DNA of 64,000 nt from Pseudoxanthomonas sp. 3HH-4 (GCF_006716465.1 NZ_VFPB01000001.1:1398983-1462982), one strand, 5' to 3'; positions 46,154 through 55,011 are shown, counted from the stretch's first letter. The notes: a model not told the origin generated them from the letters alone. Numbers and translations: made by a program.

Positions 46154-46975
46154 TCAGAGGTCCTGCCGGTGACGCCAATGCCACGGTTCGTAGATGATGC
46201 CGTGTGGGTTGTTGCGGGGGTAGCTCATCGTGAAACCGAAGTCGCCCGCGCAACGGGTCAGCCACGCAAATGCGTGCGTACCCTCGAACGACTCTTCGGC
46301 AGGCGGTTCACCGGGCGTGCCGATGTCGAGCGCATTGCCGCTGTGGTGTTCGCTGTAGCCGGGTGCGGCGTTCACGGTGAGGATCTGGTCCACCGTCTGC
46401 CCGCGCACGCGCTTCCGCGCGAAGATGCCGAGTTGGTAATCGTGGCTGCGATAACCGGAGATCGCTTCCAGCGCTATGCCCTCGCGTGCGGCGGCCGCCT
46501 GCATTGCGCGCCAGGCCCGGGCTGCACCGGCGGTCAGCCACAGCGGTCGGCGGTAGCGGTCGAATCCGGCGAAGGCGAGGGCAGCGGGTTCCGCAACCAG
46601 CGGCAACCCCGTTCGTTCGCCGTAAGCCTCATCCAGTCCCAGCGCGTCGAGACGATCCTGCAAGGCATGCAGTGGCAACGCGTCCGGCGCGCCGGCATCA
46701 AAACCGCGCGTGCCTGCTTCAAGCCTGTCCAGTGCATCCCACGCGTCGTCCAGCCCCGGTTCCCGACGAAGGCATGGCACCAGCGGTTGCACGGCACGGT
46801 GGGAAATCGCGGCCAGGTAGCGGCCGTCGTGCTTGCGGCGCAATACGGTATGCGCGGCCGCGACAGCACGCGCGTCAGCGTTGCTGCGCACGCGCAGCAG
46901 ATCGGCAGGCCATAGTTCGATCTGGGCCGTGTTGAGCAGGATGGATTTCAGCGGTCGGGCGGGCAGGCGATGCAT
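46154..46975 (-). CDS. M15-family D-alanyl-D-alanine carboxypeptidase (VanY-like)
   Basis: The 273-residue protein has a C-terminal VanY domain (about 135-270) with the zinc/catalytic motifs SGYRSHDYQ, GYSEHHSGNALDIG and EPWHWRH, which trim stem-peptide D-Ala. No clear signal peptide is seen. The first 130 residues are an unassigned alpha/beta region (WDALDRLEAGTRGFDAG). It is co-directional with the FAD oxidase 5 bp downstream, an unusual partnership. Confidence 0.88.
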   Translation of the reverse strand: MHRLPARPLKSILLNTAQIELWPADLLRVRSNADARAVAAAHTVLRRKHDGRYLAAISHRAVQPLVPCLRREPGLDDAWDALDRLEAGTRGFDAGAPDALPLHALQDRLDALGLDEAYGERTGLPLVAEPAALAFAGFDRYRRPLWLTAGAARAWRAMQAAAAREGIALEAISGYRSHDYQLGIFARKRVRGQTVDQILTVNAAPGYSEHHSGNALDIGTPGEPPAEESFEGTHAFAWLTRCAGDFGFTMSYPRNNPHGIIYEPWHWRHRQDL

Positions 46976-46984
46976 GCCCGCAGC

Positions 46985-47530
46985 TTAGCGGCGCGGCGTG
47001 GGGGCCGCCAGTTCGCGCAGGCGCGCCAGCATCTCGGCAGGGCGTGTCGGGCTGAGCATCAGGAGGCCGCCATCCCGTTGTGGCAGCAGCAGGACACGGG
47101 TACGGTCAGTGACCAGGCAGAACGCCTTGGTGAGGTTGCGCAAGCGGAAATGGCCGGCCTTGAATCCCGGCAGACTGAAGCCGTTCGTCTTAAGCATCGG
47201 TGCCAGGTCGGTGTGTTCTTCCAGGCTCAGTACACGCGCCTTGTCGAGGTCGAAGGCTTCCACGGCGAGCCTCCTGGTATAGAACGTCGCCAGCACCTGC
47301 AGTTCGCGGTTGTCCAACACGATCCGGCGACGCCGCAGGGCGAAGGTGAGCACCACGCCGACGGCCAGCACGAACGGCACCGCCAGCCATGCCGCCGAGG
47401 GCGGCGGGGTGCGGGATTCCATCGTCATCGCCACGATCATCGCGCCGATCGCGGCAAGCACCGGCAGCCACAGCCACCAGGCGACGTGGGAGGGTAGTGG
47501 GGCGACGTCGAATTCCTGCTTCTGTTGCAT
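46985..47530 (-). CDS. Membrane protein with bacterial PH domain
   Basis: The 181-residue protein has two N-terminal transmembrane helices (about 18-38 and 47-66) followed by a PH-like domain (RRIVLDNRELQVLATFYTRR, then LVTDRTRVLLLPQRDGG). This matches bacterial PH-domain membrane proteins of unknown role. The ATG at 47530 is the only start that gives a sensible length. It lies downstream of the SPFH/RHH operon on the same strand after a 246-bp gap. Confidence 0.75.
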   Translation of the reverse strand: MQQKQEFDVAPLPSHVAWWLWLPVLAAIGAMIVAMTMESRTPPPSAAWLAVPFVLAVGVVLTFALRRRRIVLDNRELQVLATFYTRRLAVEAFDLDKARVLSLEEHTDLAPMLKTNGFSLPGFKAGHFRLRNLTKAFCLVTDRTRVLLLPQRDGGLLMLSPTRPAEMLARLRELAAPTPRR

Positions 47531-47776
47531 GGGGTTCCTGGTGCGCGTCGGCGGAAGGAGTACATGTCTGGAGGATGTCGGCTTAGGCGCGCGGGTCGAC
47601 CAGTGCACGGCAGGAGAACAGCAGGCCGGTCGCTTGCGCCACCGCGGTGCGCGGCCGGAGCTCCCAGCGACCACCGGCATGCACGATCGAGACGCCTTCA
47701 TCGCTTGTGGCCGCCAGTCCCAGCGTGACCCAGATGCGCTTGATCCGTCGAACGAGCCCGGCCAATGCGTCGGCGC

Positions 47777-47956
47777 TCAGGCCGGCTTCTTGAAGAACAG
47801 GCGCACCGATACTTCGTGTTCGATGAAGAGGGTGCTGACCAGTTCCCATCCCTGCGTGCTCATCTTGTCCAGCTCCTGCTGGATGCGGTCGGTGAGCTTG
47901 CCGGCGAACATCTTGTAGGGCACTTCGACGACCTTGTGGCTCCAACGGTGGTTCAT
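47777..47956 (-). CDS. DUF4177-like small protein (59 residues)
   Basis: Reading from the ATG at 47956 gives MNHRWSHKVVEVPYKMFAGK, then MSTQGWELVSTLF and a final RLFFKKPA. The GWELV-phi pattern with following beta-strands is that of DUF4177-type proteins. AGGGAGGAA is an excellent ribosome site, and the ATG overlaps the stop of the ribbon-helix-helix gene (ATGA). It is the fourth gene of the SPFH operon. Function is unknown. Confidence 0.85.
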   Translation of the reverse strand: MNHRWSHKVVEVPYKMFAGKLTDRIQQELDKMSTQGWELVSTLFIEHEVSVRLFFKKPA

Positions 47957-48150
47957 GGCGATTCCTCCCTAGTGTTGGCGGACGCATCGCCCTTCGGCAA
48001 CCGTCCGGACTTGCGCAACGCATCGCGCAGTACGTATTCGATCTGGGCATTGAGCGAGCGCAGTTCGTCGTCCGCCCAGCGCTGCGCCGCGGCCAGGACC
48101 TCGGCATTGATGCGCAGCGGATAGGCCTTCTTGTCCTGCTTCTCGCTCAC
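47953..48150 (-). CDS. Arc-like ribbon-helix-helix DNA-binding protein
   Basis: The 65-residue protein has the Arc/MetJ pattern: a polar beta-strand (KKAYPLRINAEVLAAAQRWA) followed by two helices (DELRSLNAQIEYVLRDALRK). The RSLNAQIEYVLRDAL stretch is the classic Arc helix B. The GTG start overlaps the stop of the preceding membrane gene as GTGA. As the only DNA-binding protein in the operon, it is the natural candidate to bind the palindrome at 49329. Confidence 0.9.
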   Translation of the reverse strand: MSEKQDKKAYPLRINAEVLAAAQRWADDELRSLNAQIEYVLRDALRKSGRLPKGDASANTREESP

Positions 48151-48422
48151 GGGTTGTTCCTGTTGCGGCGCAGCTGCAGCAGCATCGACACGATCAGCGC
48201 ATTCACCAGCACGACCATCGCGATCACGATGGCGTGCACCCGTCCGTCGTCGTCGCCGGCCCAGTACACGCCCACGGCGCCGGCCTGGATCGCCAGTCCC
48301 ACCAGCACCCAGTGCACGGCCATGCCGCGCGAGCGGGCATCCGGTTCGCGGCTCATCCACGCGCCGATCAGCAGGGCGGGCAGTCCGGAGGCGGCGAGGA
48401 TCAGCGGGACCAGGGCGTGCAT
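48147..48422 (-). CDS. Small membrane protein (three TM segments)
   Basis: The 91-residue hydrophobic protein has helices at about 4-22, 37-55 and 62-83 and a basic, asparagine-rich C-terminus (LRRNRNNP). No family is recognised beyond small membrane proteins that accompany SPFH genes in Xanthomonadaceae. It overlaps the ribbon-helix-helix gene by 4 bp and follows the SPFH gene by 15 bp, so it is firmly inside the operon. Confidence 0.85.
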   Translation of the reverse strand: MHALVPLILAASGLPALLIGAWMSREPDARSRGMAVHWVLVGLAIQAGAVGVYWAGDDDGRVHAIVIAMVVLVNALIVSMLLQLRRNRNNP

Positions 48423-48437
48423 ACGCGTGCGCCCGCG

Positions 48438-49301
48438 TCAGTAGATGGAGCCGGCGTTGACGATGGGCTGAGTGCCGCGCTCGCCGCACAGTACGACCAG
48501 CAGGTTGCTGACCATCTGCGCCTTGCGCTCCTCGTCCAGCTTCACAACGTCATTCTTCTGCAGTTCGGCCAGCGCCATCTCCACCATGCCTACCGCGCCG
48601 GCGACGATGCGGGTGCGTGCGGCGATCACCGCGTTGGCCTGCTGACGCTGCAGCATGGCCTGGGCGATTTCCGGCGCGTAGGCGAGGTGGCTGATGCGGG
48701 CCTCGATCACGTCCACGCCCGCCTTGCCGAGGCGTTCGGCGATCTGTTCCTGCAGGTGCTGCGAGATCTCCTGCGGATGGCTGCGCAGCGCGATCTGGCC
48801 ATCTTCGTGCTGGTCGTAGGGATAGCTGGAGGCCATTGCGCGCAGCGCGGATTCGGACTGGATGTGCACGAAGCTCTCGTAGTCGTCTACGTTGAACACG
48901 GCTTCGGCCGAATCCACCACCTGCCACACGATCACCGCCGCGATCTCGATGGGGCTGCCATCCAGCTCGTTGACCTTCAGGCGGCTGCTTTCGAAATTGC
49001 GGATGCGCAACGAGATCTTCTTCTTGGTGAAGAAGACGTTGTTCCAGCGCAGGCCGTTGTCCTTCACCGTGCCCACGTACTTGCCGAACAGGCTGAGCAC
49101 GGCGGACTGGTTGGGTTCCAGCTTGTACAGCCCGGCCATGATGAAGATGGCGGTGGCGCCGAGCAGGGCGCCCAGCAGCAGGCCGGCAGGCTGCTTGTTG
49201 GCGGCGGCCGCGATGAAGATGGCGGCGGCCCCCAGGGCCAGCAGCAGGACTCCCAACAGGACCGGAATTCCGGGCAGCGACGACTTGGCGTTCTCTCTCA
49301 T
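48438..49301 (-). CDS. SPFH/Band-7 domain membrane protein
   Basis: The 287-residue protein has two N-terminal hydrophobic helices (about 12-32 and 40-57). The SPFH domain follows (about 60-200, [39 protein letters not shown]). A helical tail with [20 protein letters not shown] is the flotillin/prohibitin-like oligomerisation segment. Such proteins organise membrane microdomains and protease complexes. It is the first gene of an operon with a small TM protein, an RHH protein and DUF4177. A palindromic operator candidate lies 28 bp upstream. Confidence 0.93.
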   Translation of the reverse strand: MRENAKSSLPGIPVLLGVLLLALGAAAIFIAAAANKQPAGLLLGALLGATAIFIMAGLYKLEPNQSAVLSLFGKYVGTVKDNGLRWNNVFFTKKKISLRIRNFESSRLKVNELDGSPIEIAAVIVWQVVDSAEAVFNVDDYESFVHIQSESALRAMASSYPYDQHEDGQIALRSHPQEISQHLQEQIAERLGKAGVDVIEARISHLAYAPEIAQAMLQRQQANAVIAARTRIVAGAVGMVEMALAELQKNDVVKLDEERKAQMVSNLLVVLCGERGTQPIVNAGSIY

Positions 49302-49328
49302 GGCACATCCCCTTGGTAGAGGCTGAAA

Positions 49329-49349
49329 GATATCAATTTGATATCAAAT
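49329..49349. promoter_or_regulatory. Palindromic operator candidate for the SPFH operon
   Basis: GATATCAA-T-TTGATATC (49329-49345) is a perfect 17-bp palindrome. It overlaps ATTTGATATCAAAT (49336-49349), itself a perfect 14-bp palindrome. Equivalently, GATATCAA recurs as a direct repeat 11 bp apart, one helical turn. It is strikingly AT-rich for this genome and lies between the divergent SPFH operon and purT. Spaced half-sites suit ribbon-helix-helix proteins, one of which is encoded in the operon. Confidence 0.7.
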
Positions 49350-49421
49350 GTCAACGGGATGCATCCGCCGTCCGTCGGCGCGCCCGGTAAACTGGCGCCC
49401 TCTCTCCACGGACCATCGCGC

Positions 49422-50606
49422 ATGACGACCCTCGGCACCCCGCTTACGCCCCACGCCACCCGCGTCTTGCTGCTGGGTTCCGGCGAACTGGGCAAGGAAG
49501 TGGCCATCGAGCTGCAGCGAATGGGCGTGGAAGTCATCGCCGCCGACCGTTACGCCGACGCACCTGCCATGCAGGTGGCCCACCGCTCGCACGTGCTGGA
49601 CATGCTGGACCCCGCCGCGATCCGCGCGCTCATCGCGCGCGAGAAGCCGCACCTGGTGGTCCCGGAGATCGAAGCCATCCACACCGAAACCCTGGTGGCC
49701 CTGGAAGCCGACGGGGCTGCACGCGTCATTCCCACCGCGCGGGCCGCGCGGCTGACGATGGACCGCGAAGGCATCCGCCGGCTCGCGGCTGAAACGCTGG
49801 GCTTGCCGACGTCGCCGTACCGGTTCGTCGACACGCGCGAAGAGTATCGCGACGCGGTGAAGACGATCGGCCTGCCGTGCGTGGTGAAGCCGGTGATGTC
49901 GTCCTCCGGCAAGGGCCAGAGCACGCTGCGCAGCGAGGCGGACATCGACACGGCCTGGGACTATGCCCAGACCGGTGGCCGCGCCGGTGCCGGTCGCTGC
50001 ATCGTCGAAGGCTTCATCGACTTCGACTACGAGATCACCCTGCTGACCGTGCGCCACGCCGGCGGCACGTCGTTCTGCGACCCCATCGGACACTGGCAGA
50101 AAGACGGCGATTATCGCGAGAGCTGGCAGCCGCAGCCCATGTCGGCGCAAGCGTTGGAACGCGCGCAGCGGATCGCCCGCGCGGTGACGGATGACCTGGG
50201 TGGGTGGGGTTTGTTCGGCGTGGAGCTGTTCGTGAAAGGCGATGAGGTGTGGTTCAGCGAGGTCTCGCCGCGCCCACACGACACCGGACTGGTCACGCTG
50301 GTGTCGCAGGAGCTGTCGGAGTTCGCGCTGCATGCGCGGGCCATCCTCGGCCTGCCGATTCCGGTCATCCGCCAGAGCGGACCGTCCGCATCATGTGCGA
50401 TGTTGGCGCATGGCCACGGCGTGCCGGTGTTCGGCAACGTGGAAGCGTCGCTGGCCACGCCGGATACCTCACTTCGCCTGTTCGGCAAGCCGCGTGTGGA
50501 AGGGCATCGTCGCGTGGGCGTGACGTTGGCGCGTGCGGACAGCATCGACGCCGCGCGGAGCTTCGCACGCGATGCCGCCGCCGCCATCACTATCGAACTG
50601 GAATGA
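49422..50606 (+). CDS. purT: Formate-dependent phosphoribosylglycinamide formyltransferase
   Basis: The 394-residue ATP-grasp enzyme uses formate and ATP to formylate GAR in purine synthesis. The N-terminal preATP-grasp motif is [17 protein letters not shown] (about 14-30). The ATP-grasp region shows [14 protein letters not shown] and the metal-binding [10 protein letters not shown]. The start [15 protein letters not shown] at 49422 is canonical, and longer in-frame extension is unsupported. It is transcribed away from the SPFH operon and may share its regulatory region. Confidence 0.97.
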   Translation: MTTLGTPLTPHATRVLLLGSGELGKEVAIELQRMGVEVIAADRYADAPAMQVAHRSHVLDMLDPAAIRALIAREKPHLVVPEIEAIHTETLVALEADGAARVIPTARAARLTMDREGIRRLAAETLGLPTSPYRFVDTREEYRDAVKTIGLPCVVKPVMSSSGKGQSTLRSEADIDTAWDYAQTGGRAGAGRCIVEGFIDFDYEITLLTVRHAGGTSFCDPIGHWQKDGDYRESWQPQPMSAQALERAQRIARAVTDDLGGWGLFGVELFVKGDEVWFSEVSPRPHDTGLVTLVSQELSEFALHARAILGLPIPVIRQSGPSASCAMLAHGHGVPVFGNVEASLATPDTSLRLFGKPRVEGHRRVGVTLARADSIDAARSFARDAAAAITIELE

Positions 50607-50616
50607 GGCGCGCGCC

Positions 50617-50922
50617 ATGAACGGAAATACCGGCTACGCCGTGTTCTTCTTCCCGCAGGCGCTGGAAGCATTGGGTGAAGCGATCAAGCCCTATCTGACC
50701 AATCAGCCCGAAGGCCCGCACATCTTCTGCAGGGAAATCGATACCGGCGGCGCCTTCACCGAAATGACGCTGGTGGGCAAGGACGCCGAAGGCCATGACG
50801 TGCAGGTGGAACTGATGGTGCCGGGCAGCATGATCCGGATGATCGTGTCAGCGCAGAACGAATCGATATTCGGCTTCGGGCCGCGCGCGGCAGCGGTCGC
50901 GTCGTCCACGCCTACAGCGTGA
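50617..50922 (+). CDS. Conserved-looking hypothetical protein
   Basis: The 101-residue soluble protein follows purT after 10 bp. It has an N-terminal YAVFFFPQALEALGEAIKPY helix-strand, a central GPHIFCREIDTGGAFTEMTL stretch and a short low-complexity tail. No family is recognised. Its end overlaps the end of the convergent phosphatase-fold gene by 11 bp. Confidence 0.75.
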   Translation: MNGNTGYAVFFFPQALEALGEAIKPYLTNQPEGPHIFCREIDTGGAFTEMTLVGKDAEGHDVQVELMVPGSMIRMIVSAQNESIFGFGPRAAAVASSTPTA

Positions 50923-52117
50923 GATCCACCCACACCAGGTGATGGTCGCTGCCATCGGCGATGGCGGCATCCGGGTGGTCCTTCTTCGGCCAGAACACGC
51001 CACTGCCGGTCAGCGCGAAGCCGGTGGACGGCAGTACGTAGTCCAGACGCAGCGCGCCGTTGCGACGCCCGAAATCACCGGTGACATGCGCGGGTGCGCC
51101 GCGGCGCTGCAAGCCCTTTGCCGCGTAGGCGAGCGCTGTCTCTTCGCCGCCTTCGCTGCGGGGCGTGGCCATGCGCATCACGCGCGGGTGTTCCAAAAGC
51201 TCGATGATCGCTTCGTGTTGGCCGTCGCCGTCGGCCGGATCGTTGTTGAGGTCACCCGCGATGACGAAGCGGGCGTCGGCCGCCAGACCGCCGCAGTAGC
51301 CCTTGTCGTCGCAGAGCCAGGGCGCATCGCCCGGCGTCAGGTATTCGCGCCATAGCCGGATCTCGTCCGCATTGCGGATGCCGTTGCGGTTTTCCGGTCC
51401 GTCGAACACCGGCGGCGTGGGGTGGGAGACGAGGAAATGCATCACGCCGCCCGGCGTGCGCACCGGCACGTCCCAGTGCGATTTCGATGACAGGCGCAAC
51501 TGCTTCCAGGCCGCGTCCGTATAGAACGCCGTGGCCGTGGTCGGATCCACCGGATTGACGGCGCCAGGCAGCGCGCTCCAGCGCAGCAACTGGAACGTAC
51601 GCACCTGGTATTCGTCGATCGGGAAGCGCGACAGCACCAGCATGCCGTACTGGCCGGGGTGCAGTCCGTAGCCCCAGGCATCGTTGCCGCGCTCGCGTCC
51701 CGCGCCACCAACGCTGCCGTTGCGGTCCAGGTCCAGTCCACTGGGCACGCCGGTATTGACCGGCGCGAGGTATCGGTAAGGATATCGAAGCGGTTCGCCG
51801 CCGCCGGGCTGGGCGACCTCGAGGTAGCGCTGCTGGAACAGGTCGGCGGCGCGATGCGCGTCGTCGTAGTCGAACTCGTTGAGCAGCACCAGGTCCGGGC
51901 GCACCTTCTGCAGTACCGCCGCGATCTTGCGCGCATGCGCGCTGTTGCCTTCAAGCTGCCGGATGACGCCGCCCGCTTCGTCGGAAAAGAGCGATGTGTT
52001 GTAGGTCGCCACGCGCAACGCCGGCCCCGTTGTGCCGTGGTTGTCGCTGTGCGGGATGAAGCCGCTGCATGCGGCCAGGGCGAGGATCATCGGAAGCAGG
52101 ACGGTGGATTTTCGCAT
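50912..52117 (-). CDS. Endonuclease/exonuclease/phosphatase-fold lipoprotein
   Basis: The 401-residue protein has lipobox LAAC (about residues 14-17), so it should be a lipoprotein. The EEP fold shows RVATYNTSLF near the start, LLNEFDYDD (catalytic Glu), VIAGDLNNDPADGDG (Asp/Asn) and DGSDHHLVWVDL (terminal Asp-His). It is probably a periplasmic or surface phosphodiesterase, either nuclease-like or phosphatase-like. Other upstream ATGs exist; 52117 is chosen for its lipoprotein signal. Confidence 0.88.
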   Translation of the reverse strand: MRKSTVLLPMILALAACSGFIPHSDNHGTTGPALRVATYNTSLFSDEAGGVIRQLEGNSAHARKIAAVLQKVRPDLVLLNEFDYDDAHRAADLFQQRYLEVAQPGGGEPLRYPYRYLAPVNTGVPSGLDLDRNGSVGGAGRERGNDAWGYGLHPGQYGMLVLSRFPIDEYQVRTFQLLRWSALPGAVNPVDPTTATAFYTDAAWKQLRLSSKSHWDVPVRTPGGVMHFLVSHPTPPVFDGPENRNGIRNADEIRLWREYLTPGDAPWLCDDKGYCGGLAADARFVIAGDLNNDPADGDGQHEAIIELLEHPRVMRMATPRSEGGEETALAYAAKGLQRRGAPAHVTGDFGRRNGALRLDYVLPSTGFALTGSGVFWPKKDHPDAAIADGSDHHLVWVDLTL

Positions 52118-52166
52118 CCCGGCATGATGCCATGCAGGCATGACACCCGTATGCACCACAGTGTCG

Positions 52167-52889
52167 TCATTCCGCGCTGCGGTGCCAGTGGCGACCGTCG
52201 AAATGCTCCAGTGGCCGGAAACGCCGCTTGTAGTCCATCTTGCGATGGCCATCGATCCAGTAACCCAGGTAGAGGTGCTTGTAACCATCGCGGCGCGCCC
52301 ATTCGATCTGCCGCAGGATGGCGAGCGTGCCCAGGCTGCGGTCTTCCAGCGCAGGGTCGTAGAAGGTGTAGACCGCTGAAAGCGCGCCCGGAATGACATC
52401 GGTCACCGCCACCGCCAGCAACTGGCCGTCCTCGCGCAACTCCACGAAGCGGCCACGCGACCAACTGCCCACCAGGAACTGGTCGAACTCCGTCGCCCCG
52501 TGGTCGTCCATGCCACCCAGGGGATGGCGGGCGGCAAGATAACGCCGGTAGAGCGCCAGGTGTTCTTCGCCACGCAGTGCGGCGACGATCCGCGTTTCCA
52601 CGCGCGCGTTGCGTCTCGCGCAGCGGCGCTGGCTGCGGTCCGGGGCGAAGTCGTCCACCGGGATCCGCACCGCCACGCATGCACGGCATTGCCGGCAATG
52701 CGGGCGGTAGACGATATCGCCCGAGCGACGGAAGCCCCAGCCCAGCGCATCGGGGTACAGCTGCGGCAGGCGCGGGTCGCGCGGGTCCAGCACCAGGTCG
52801 CGCGCGACGCGTTCGGGCCAGTAGCCGCAGGGATGCTCGCCGGTATGGAACAGGCGCAGGTCATCGATAGGCTGGTTGTTCTCGCCCAC
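52167..52889 (-). CDS. bpt: Aspartate/glutamate leucyltransferase (Bpt)
   Basis: The 240-residue N-end-rule transferase attaches leucine from Leu-tRNA to N-terminal Asp or Glu and so marks proteins for ClpAP. The N-terminal cysteine cluster [18 protein letters not shown] is the ATE/Bpt signature. The C-terminal GNAT-like part holds [20 protein letters not shown]. The GTG start at 52889 has GGGGAGGA before it. It lies 1 bp after the PAP2-like gene. Confidence 0.96.
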   Translation of the reverse strand: MGENNQPIDDLRLFHTGEHPCGYWPERVARDLVLDPRDPRLPQLYPDALGWGFRRSGDIVYRPHCRQCRACVAVRIPVDDFAPDRSQRRCARRNARVETRIVAALRGEEHLALYRRYLAARHPLGGMDDHGATEFDQFLVGSWSRGRFVELREDGQLLAVAVTDVIPGALSAVYTFYDPALEDRSLGTLAILRQIEWARRDGYKHLYLGYWIDGHRKMDYKRRFRPLEHFDGRHWHRSAE

Positions 52890-52890
52890 G

Positions 52891-53475
52891 TCATCCTCCC
52901 CAGCGTGCCGCGATGGGCCAGAACGCAAAGCCCGCCACCGCACCCACCAGCGCGCCCGCGAGGAGATCGCGATGCGTGTGGCGTTCCAGCGCAAGGCGCG
53001 ACCATGCGATAGCGATCGCGAACACCAGCGCGACGACCATCCACAGCGTTCCCACCCTGTGCAGCAGGAGCGCGGCGAACACGACGAACGCGAGGTGCAG
53101 GGACAGCTTGCACCAGCGCGCCATGAGCATGGCCCCCAGGATCATGAAGGCCGACAACGCCAGCCCGAGCGCAAGTAGCGGCAGTGTGCCGCGCCATGCG
53201 ACCAGCAGGGCGCCGGCCGTCAGCGCGGCCAGCAGGAAGCGATTCAAGGTGCTGCGCTCATGCCGCGCGCTGGCGTCCACGTGCCCCCAGCGCCCACGAC
53301 GGACTTGCCACCAGGAGAAGCCCATCACCAGCGCGGCAAATGCGCCGAAGCCCAGTGCCGACCACACGGCGGTACGGCGGTCTCCCCGCGCCAGCGCGAT
53401 GGCGAGCACCGCCATCGGCAACACCAGCATCGGGTGGCCGAAGATGGAGAGGGCGCGGGCGAGTGGGGCAGGCAT
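52891..53475 (-). CDS. PAP2-like membrane phosphatase
   Basis: The 194-residue protein has about five transmembrane segments. The C-terminal motif [22 protein letters not shown] matches the SRxxxxxHxxxD block of PAP2 lipid phosphatases. The first KxxxxxxRP block is only loosely represented, so activity is uncertain. It may act on undecaprenyl or phosphatidate phosphates. It is co-transcribed with bpt. Confidence 0.8.
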   Translation of the reverse strand: MPAPLARALSIFGHPMLVLPMAVLAIALARGDRRTAVWSALGFGAFAALVMGFSWWQVRRGRWGHVDASARHERSTLNRFLLAALTAGALLVAWRGTLPLLALGLALSAFMILGAMLMARWCKLSLHLAFVVFAALLLHRVGTLWMVVALVFAIAIAWSRLALERHTHRDLLAGALVGAVAGFAFWPIAARWGG

Positions 53476-53618
53476 GCGGCCAGCATACTGCGGTGCCGGT
53501 GTCGCGTGGACCGCGACCGTCCGCCGGCTGAACACGGCCGTCGGCGCGTCAACGGGGGCGGCATCGGCGCGTTTTCGGTGTCAGTGGCGCAACCGCGCCG
53601 CGTCTCCAGGAGAACATG

Positions 53619-54341
53619 ATGAACCGCAAGACCCTGCTTTTCGTGGCCGTGCTGGCCGCCCTTGGCGCCGGCTCCGCGCTGGCCGCCACACAGGCCGGCG
53701 ACGCGCAGAAGCCGGCGCGTGCGAGTCTGGACAAGAATGCCGATGGTGCCATCGACAAGGCTGAAGCGGCAGCGCATCCACGCCTGGCCGAGCGTTTCGC
53801 CGATCTGGACAAGAACGGCGATGGCAGGTTGACCGCCGACGAACGCCCGCAGCACAAGGGCATGCGTGGACATGGTCGTCACGGCGGATCGCGTCACGGC
53901 GATGGCTTCAGGAAGCTGGATACCGATGGCGACGGGAAGGTCAGCCGTGCTGAAGCCGCGGCACAGCCGCGTTTCGCCGAACGGTTCGACACGATGGATG
54001 CGAACAGGGATGGTGTGATCGATCGCGCCGACCGTGAGGCGCGCGGCAAGCAACGTCGCGACGAATGGTTCGCCAAGGCCGATGCCGACAAGGACGGCAA
54101 GCTGACCCGCGTTGAGATCGACCAGGCGGACGTGCAACGCCGCGCCGAGTTCCAGCAGCGCATGCAAGCCCGCATGGATGAGCGTTTCGCCACTGCGGAC
54201 AAGAACAAGGATGGTCGCCTGTCGCGCGATGAAGTGAAGGACAACAGTCGCCTGGCCGGCCGCTTCGATGCGCTGGACAGCAACAAGGATGGCGTCCTGT
54301 CGCGGGAAGAACTGGCTGCCGGCAAGCCCTCCCGACGCTGA
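53619..54341 (+). CDS. Exported multi-EF-hand protein
   Basis: The 240-residue protein has a signal peptide (LLFVAVLAALGAGSALAA). It then carries seven EF-hand-type calcium loops: DKNADGAIDKAE, DLDKNGDGRLT, DTDGDGKVSRAE, DANRDGVIDRAD, DADKDGKLTRVE, DKNKDGRLSRDE and DSNKDGVLSREE. A basic HGRHGGSRHG stretch lies between loops 2 and 3. AGGAG is spaced for the second ATG (53619). It is probably a periplasmic calcium-binding or buffering protein. A hairpin follows the stop. Confidence 0.92.
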   Translation: MNRKTLLFVAVLAALGAGSALAATQAGDAQKPARASLDKNADGAIDKAEAAAHPRLAERFADLDKNGDGRLTADERPQHKGMRGHGRHGGSRHGDGFRKLDTDGDGKVSRAEAAAQPRFAERFDTMDANRDGVIDRADREARGKQRRDEWFAKADADKDGKLTRVEIDQADVQRRAEFQQRMQARMDERFATADKNKDGRLSRDEVKDNSRLAGRFDALDSNKDGVLSREELAAGKPSRR

Positions 54342-54346
54342 GCAAC

Positions 54347-54378
54347 ACGCACGCACCCGGGTTTCCGGGTGCGTGCGT
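54347..54378. terminator. Strong hairpin between EF-hand gene and sigma pseudogene
   Basis: ACGCACGCACCCGG pairs with CCGGGTGCGTGCGT around GTTT, a perfect 14-bp stem 5 bp after the EF-hand stop. No T run follows on the plus strand. On the minus strand it is followed by GTTGCT. It may serve both flanking genes. Confidence 0.65.
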
Positions 54379-54387
54379 ACCGGGTCG

Positions 54388-54933
54388 TCAGAAAGAGAGG
54401 CGGCCCGACATCACCAATCCCGCGAGCACGCACGCGCTCGCGAGTCCGACGGCAAGCACCAGACCCCAGACCCGCCAGAAGCGCTGGCGTTCCATTTGCC
54501 GGCGCATGCCTTCCGGGTCGCGCATCGCGTCGCGCGCCTGCCGTCGCTTCAGGATACGCGGCAACCAGAGGGCGCTGTCCCAGCAGATGCCGCCCATGCA
54601 ACCAGCGCCAGCCCCAGGTGCGGTATCCATCCGCGCACCTGTATCAGCGCGACGATGCCCACGACGAACGCGATGATCAGTACGGTGCGGAACACGCCGT
54701 AACGCACCAGATCACGCCGTTCGCGCGCGTCCGGCGGGTCCTTCAATGGCTTGCGGATGCCGAATCACACCGCACTGATGCCGATGAGCGTTCCCAGTGC
54801 GGCCACGCGTGGCCGGCCCGTACATCGCGCGTGATCGCCAGCGCGATGCCGGTGATGGCGTTCTGGCACATCGCCACCACGCGGCCGCTGGCAATGCGTC
54901 ACGCTGGGAAAGTTCGATCGCCAGGGTGTCCAT
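54388..54933 (-). pseudogene. Decayed, internally deleted paralogue of the membrane-fused sigma factor
   Basis: Three frames together give pieces collinear with the intact gene next door. MDTLAIELSQRDAL then VVAMCQNAITGIALAITRDV matches its sigma region-2 start (MNALALDLM, CQNTVTAIALAITRDVQ). AALGTLIGISAV-stop-FGIRKPLKD and DLVRYGVF match ALGGVIGGLVGY and QVRRFMAL. ALWLPRIL and SGRLSF match YLVTLPRIM and SGRLTL at the end. At least two frameshifts, one in-frame TGA (probably from TGG) and loss of almost the whole sigma 2-4 region make it non-functional. Confidence 0.72.
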
Positions 54934-55011
54934 CGTGTCTCCATTCTTCCGGGCCATGCAGGCACGACGACGGGCGTCCCGAAGTGTGACCCACCCTGAC
55001 CGGGCTGGATG

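Noticed and set aside
47583..47776. Possible short minus-strand gene (about 60 codons from a TTG) between DUF4177 and the PH-domain gene
   Set aside because: It has no ribosome site, no ATG or GTG near the expected start and no recognisable family. It could be real, but I cannot support it.
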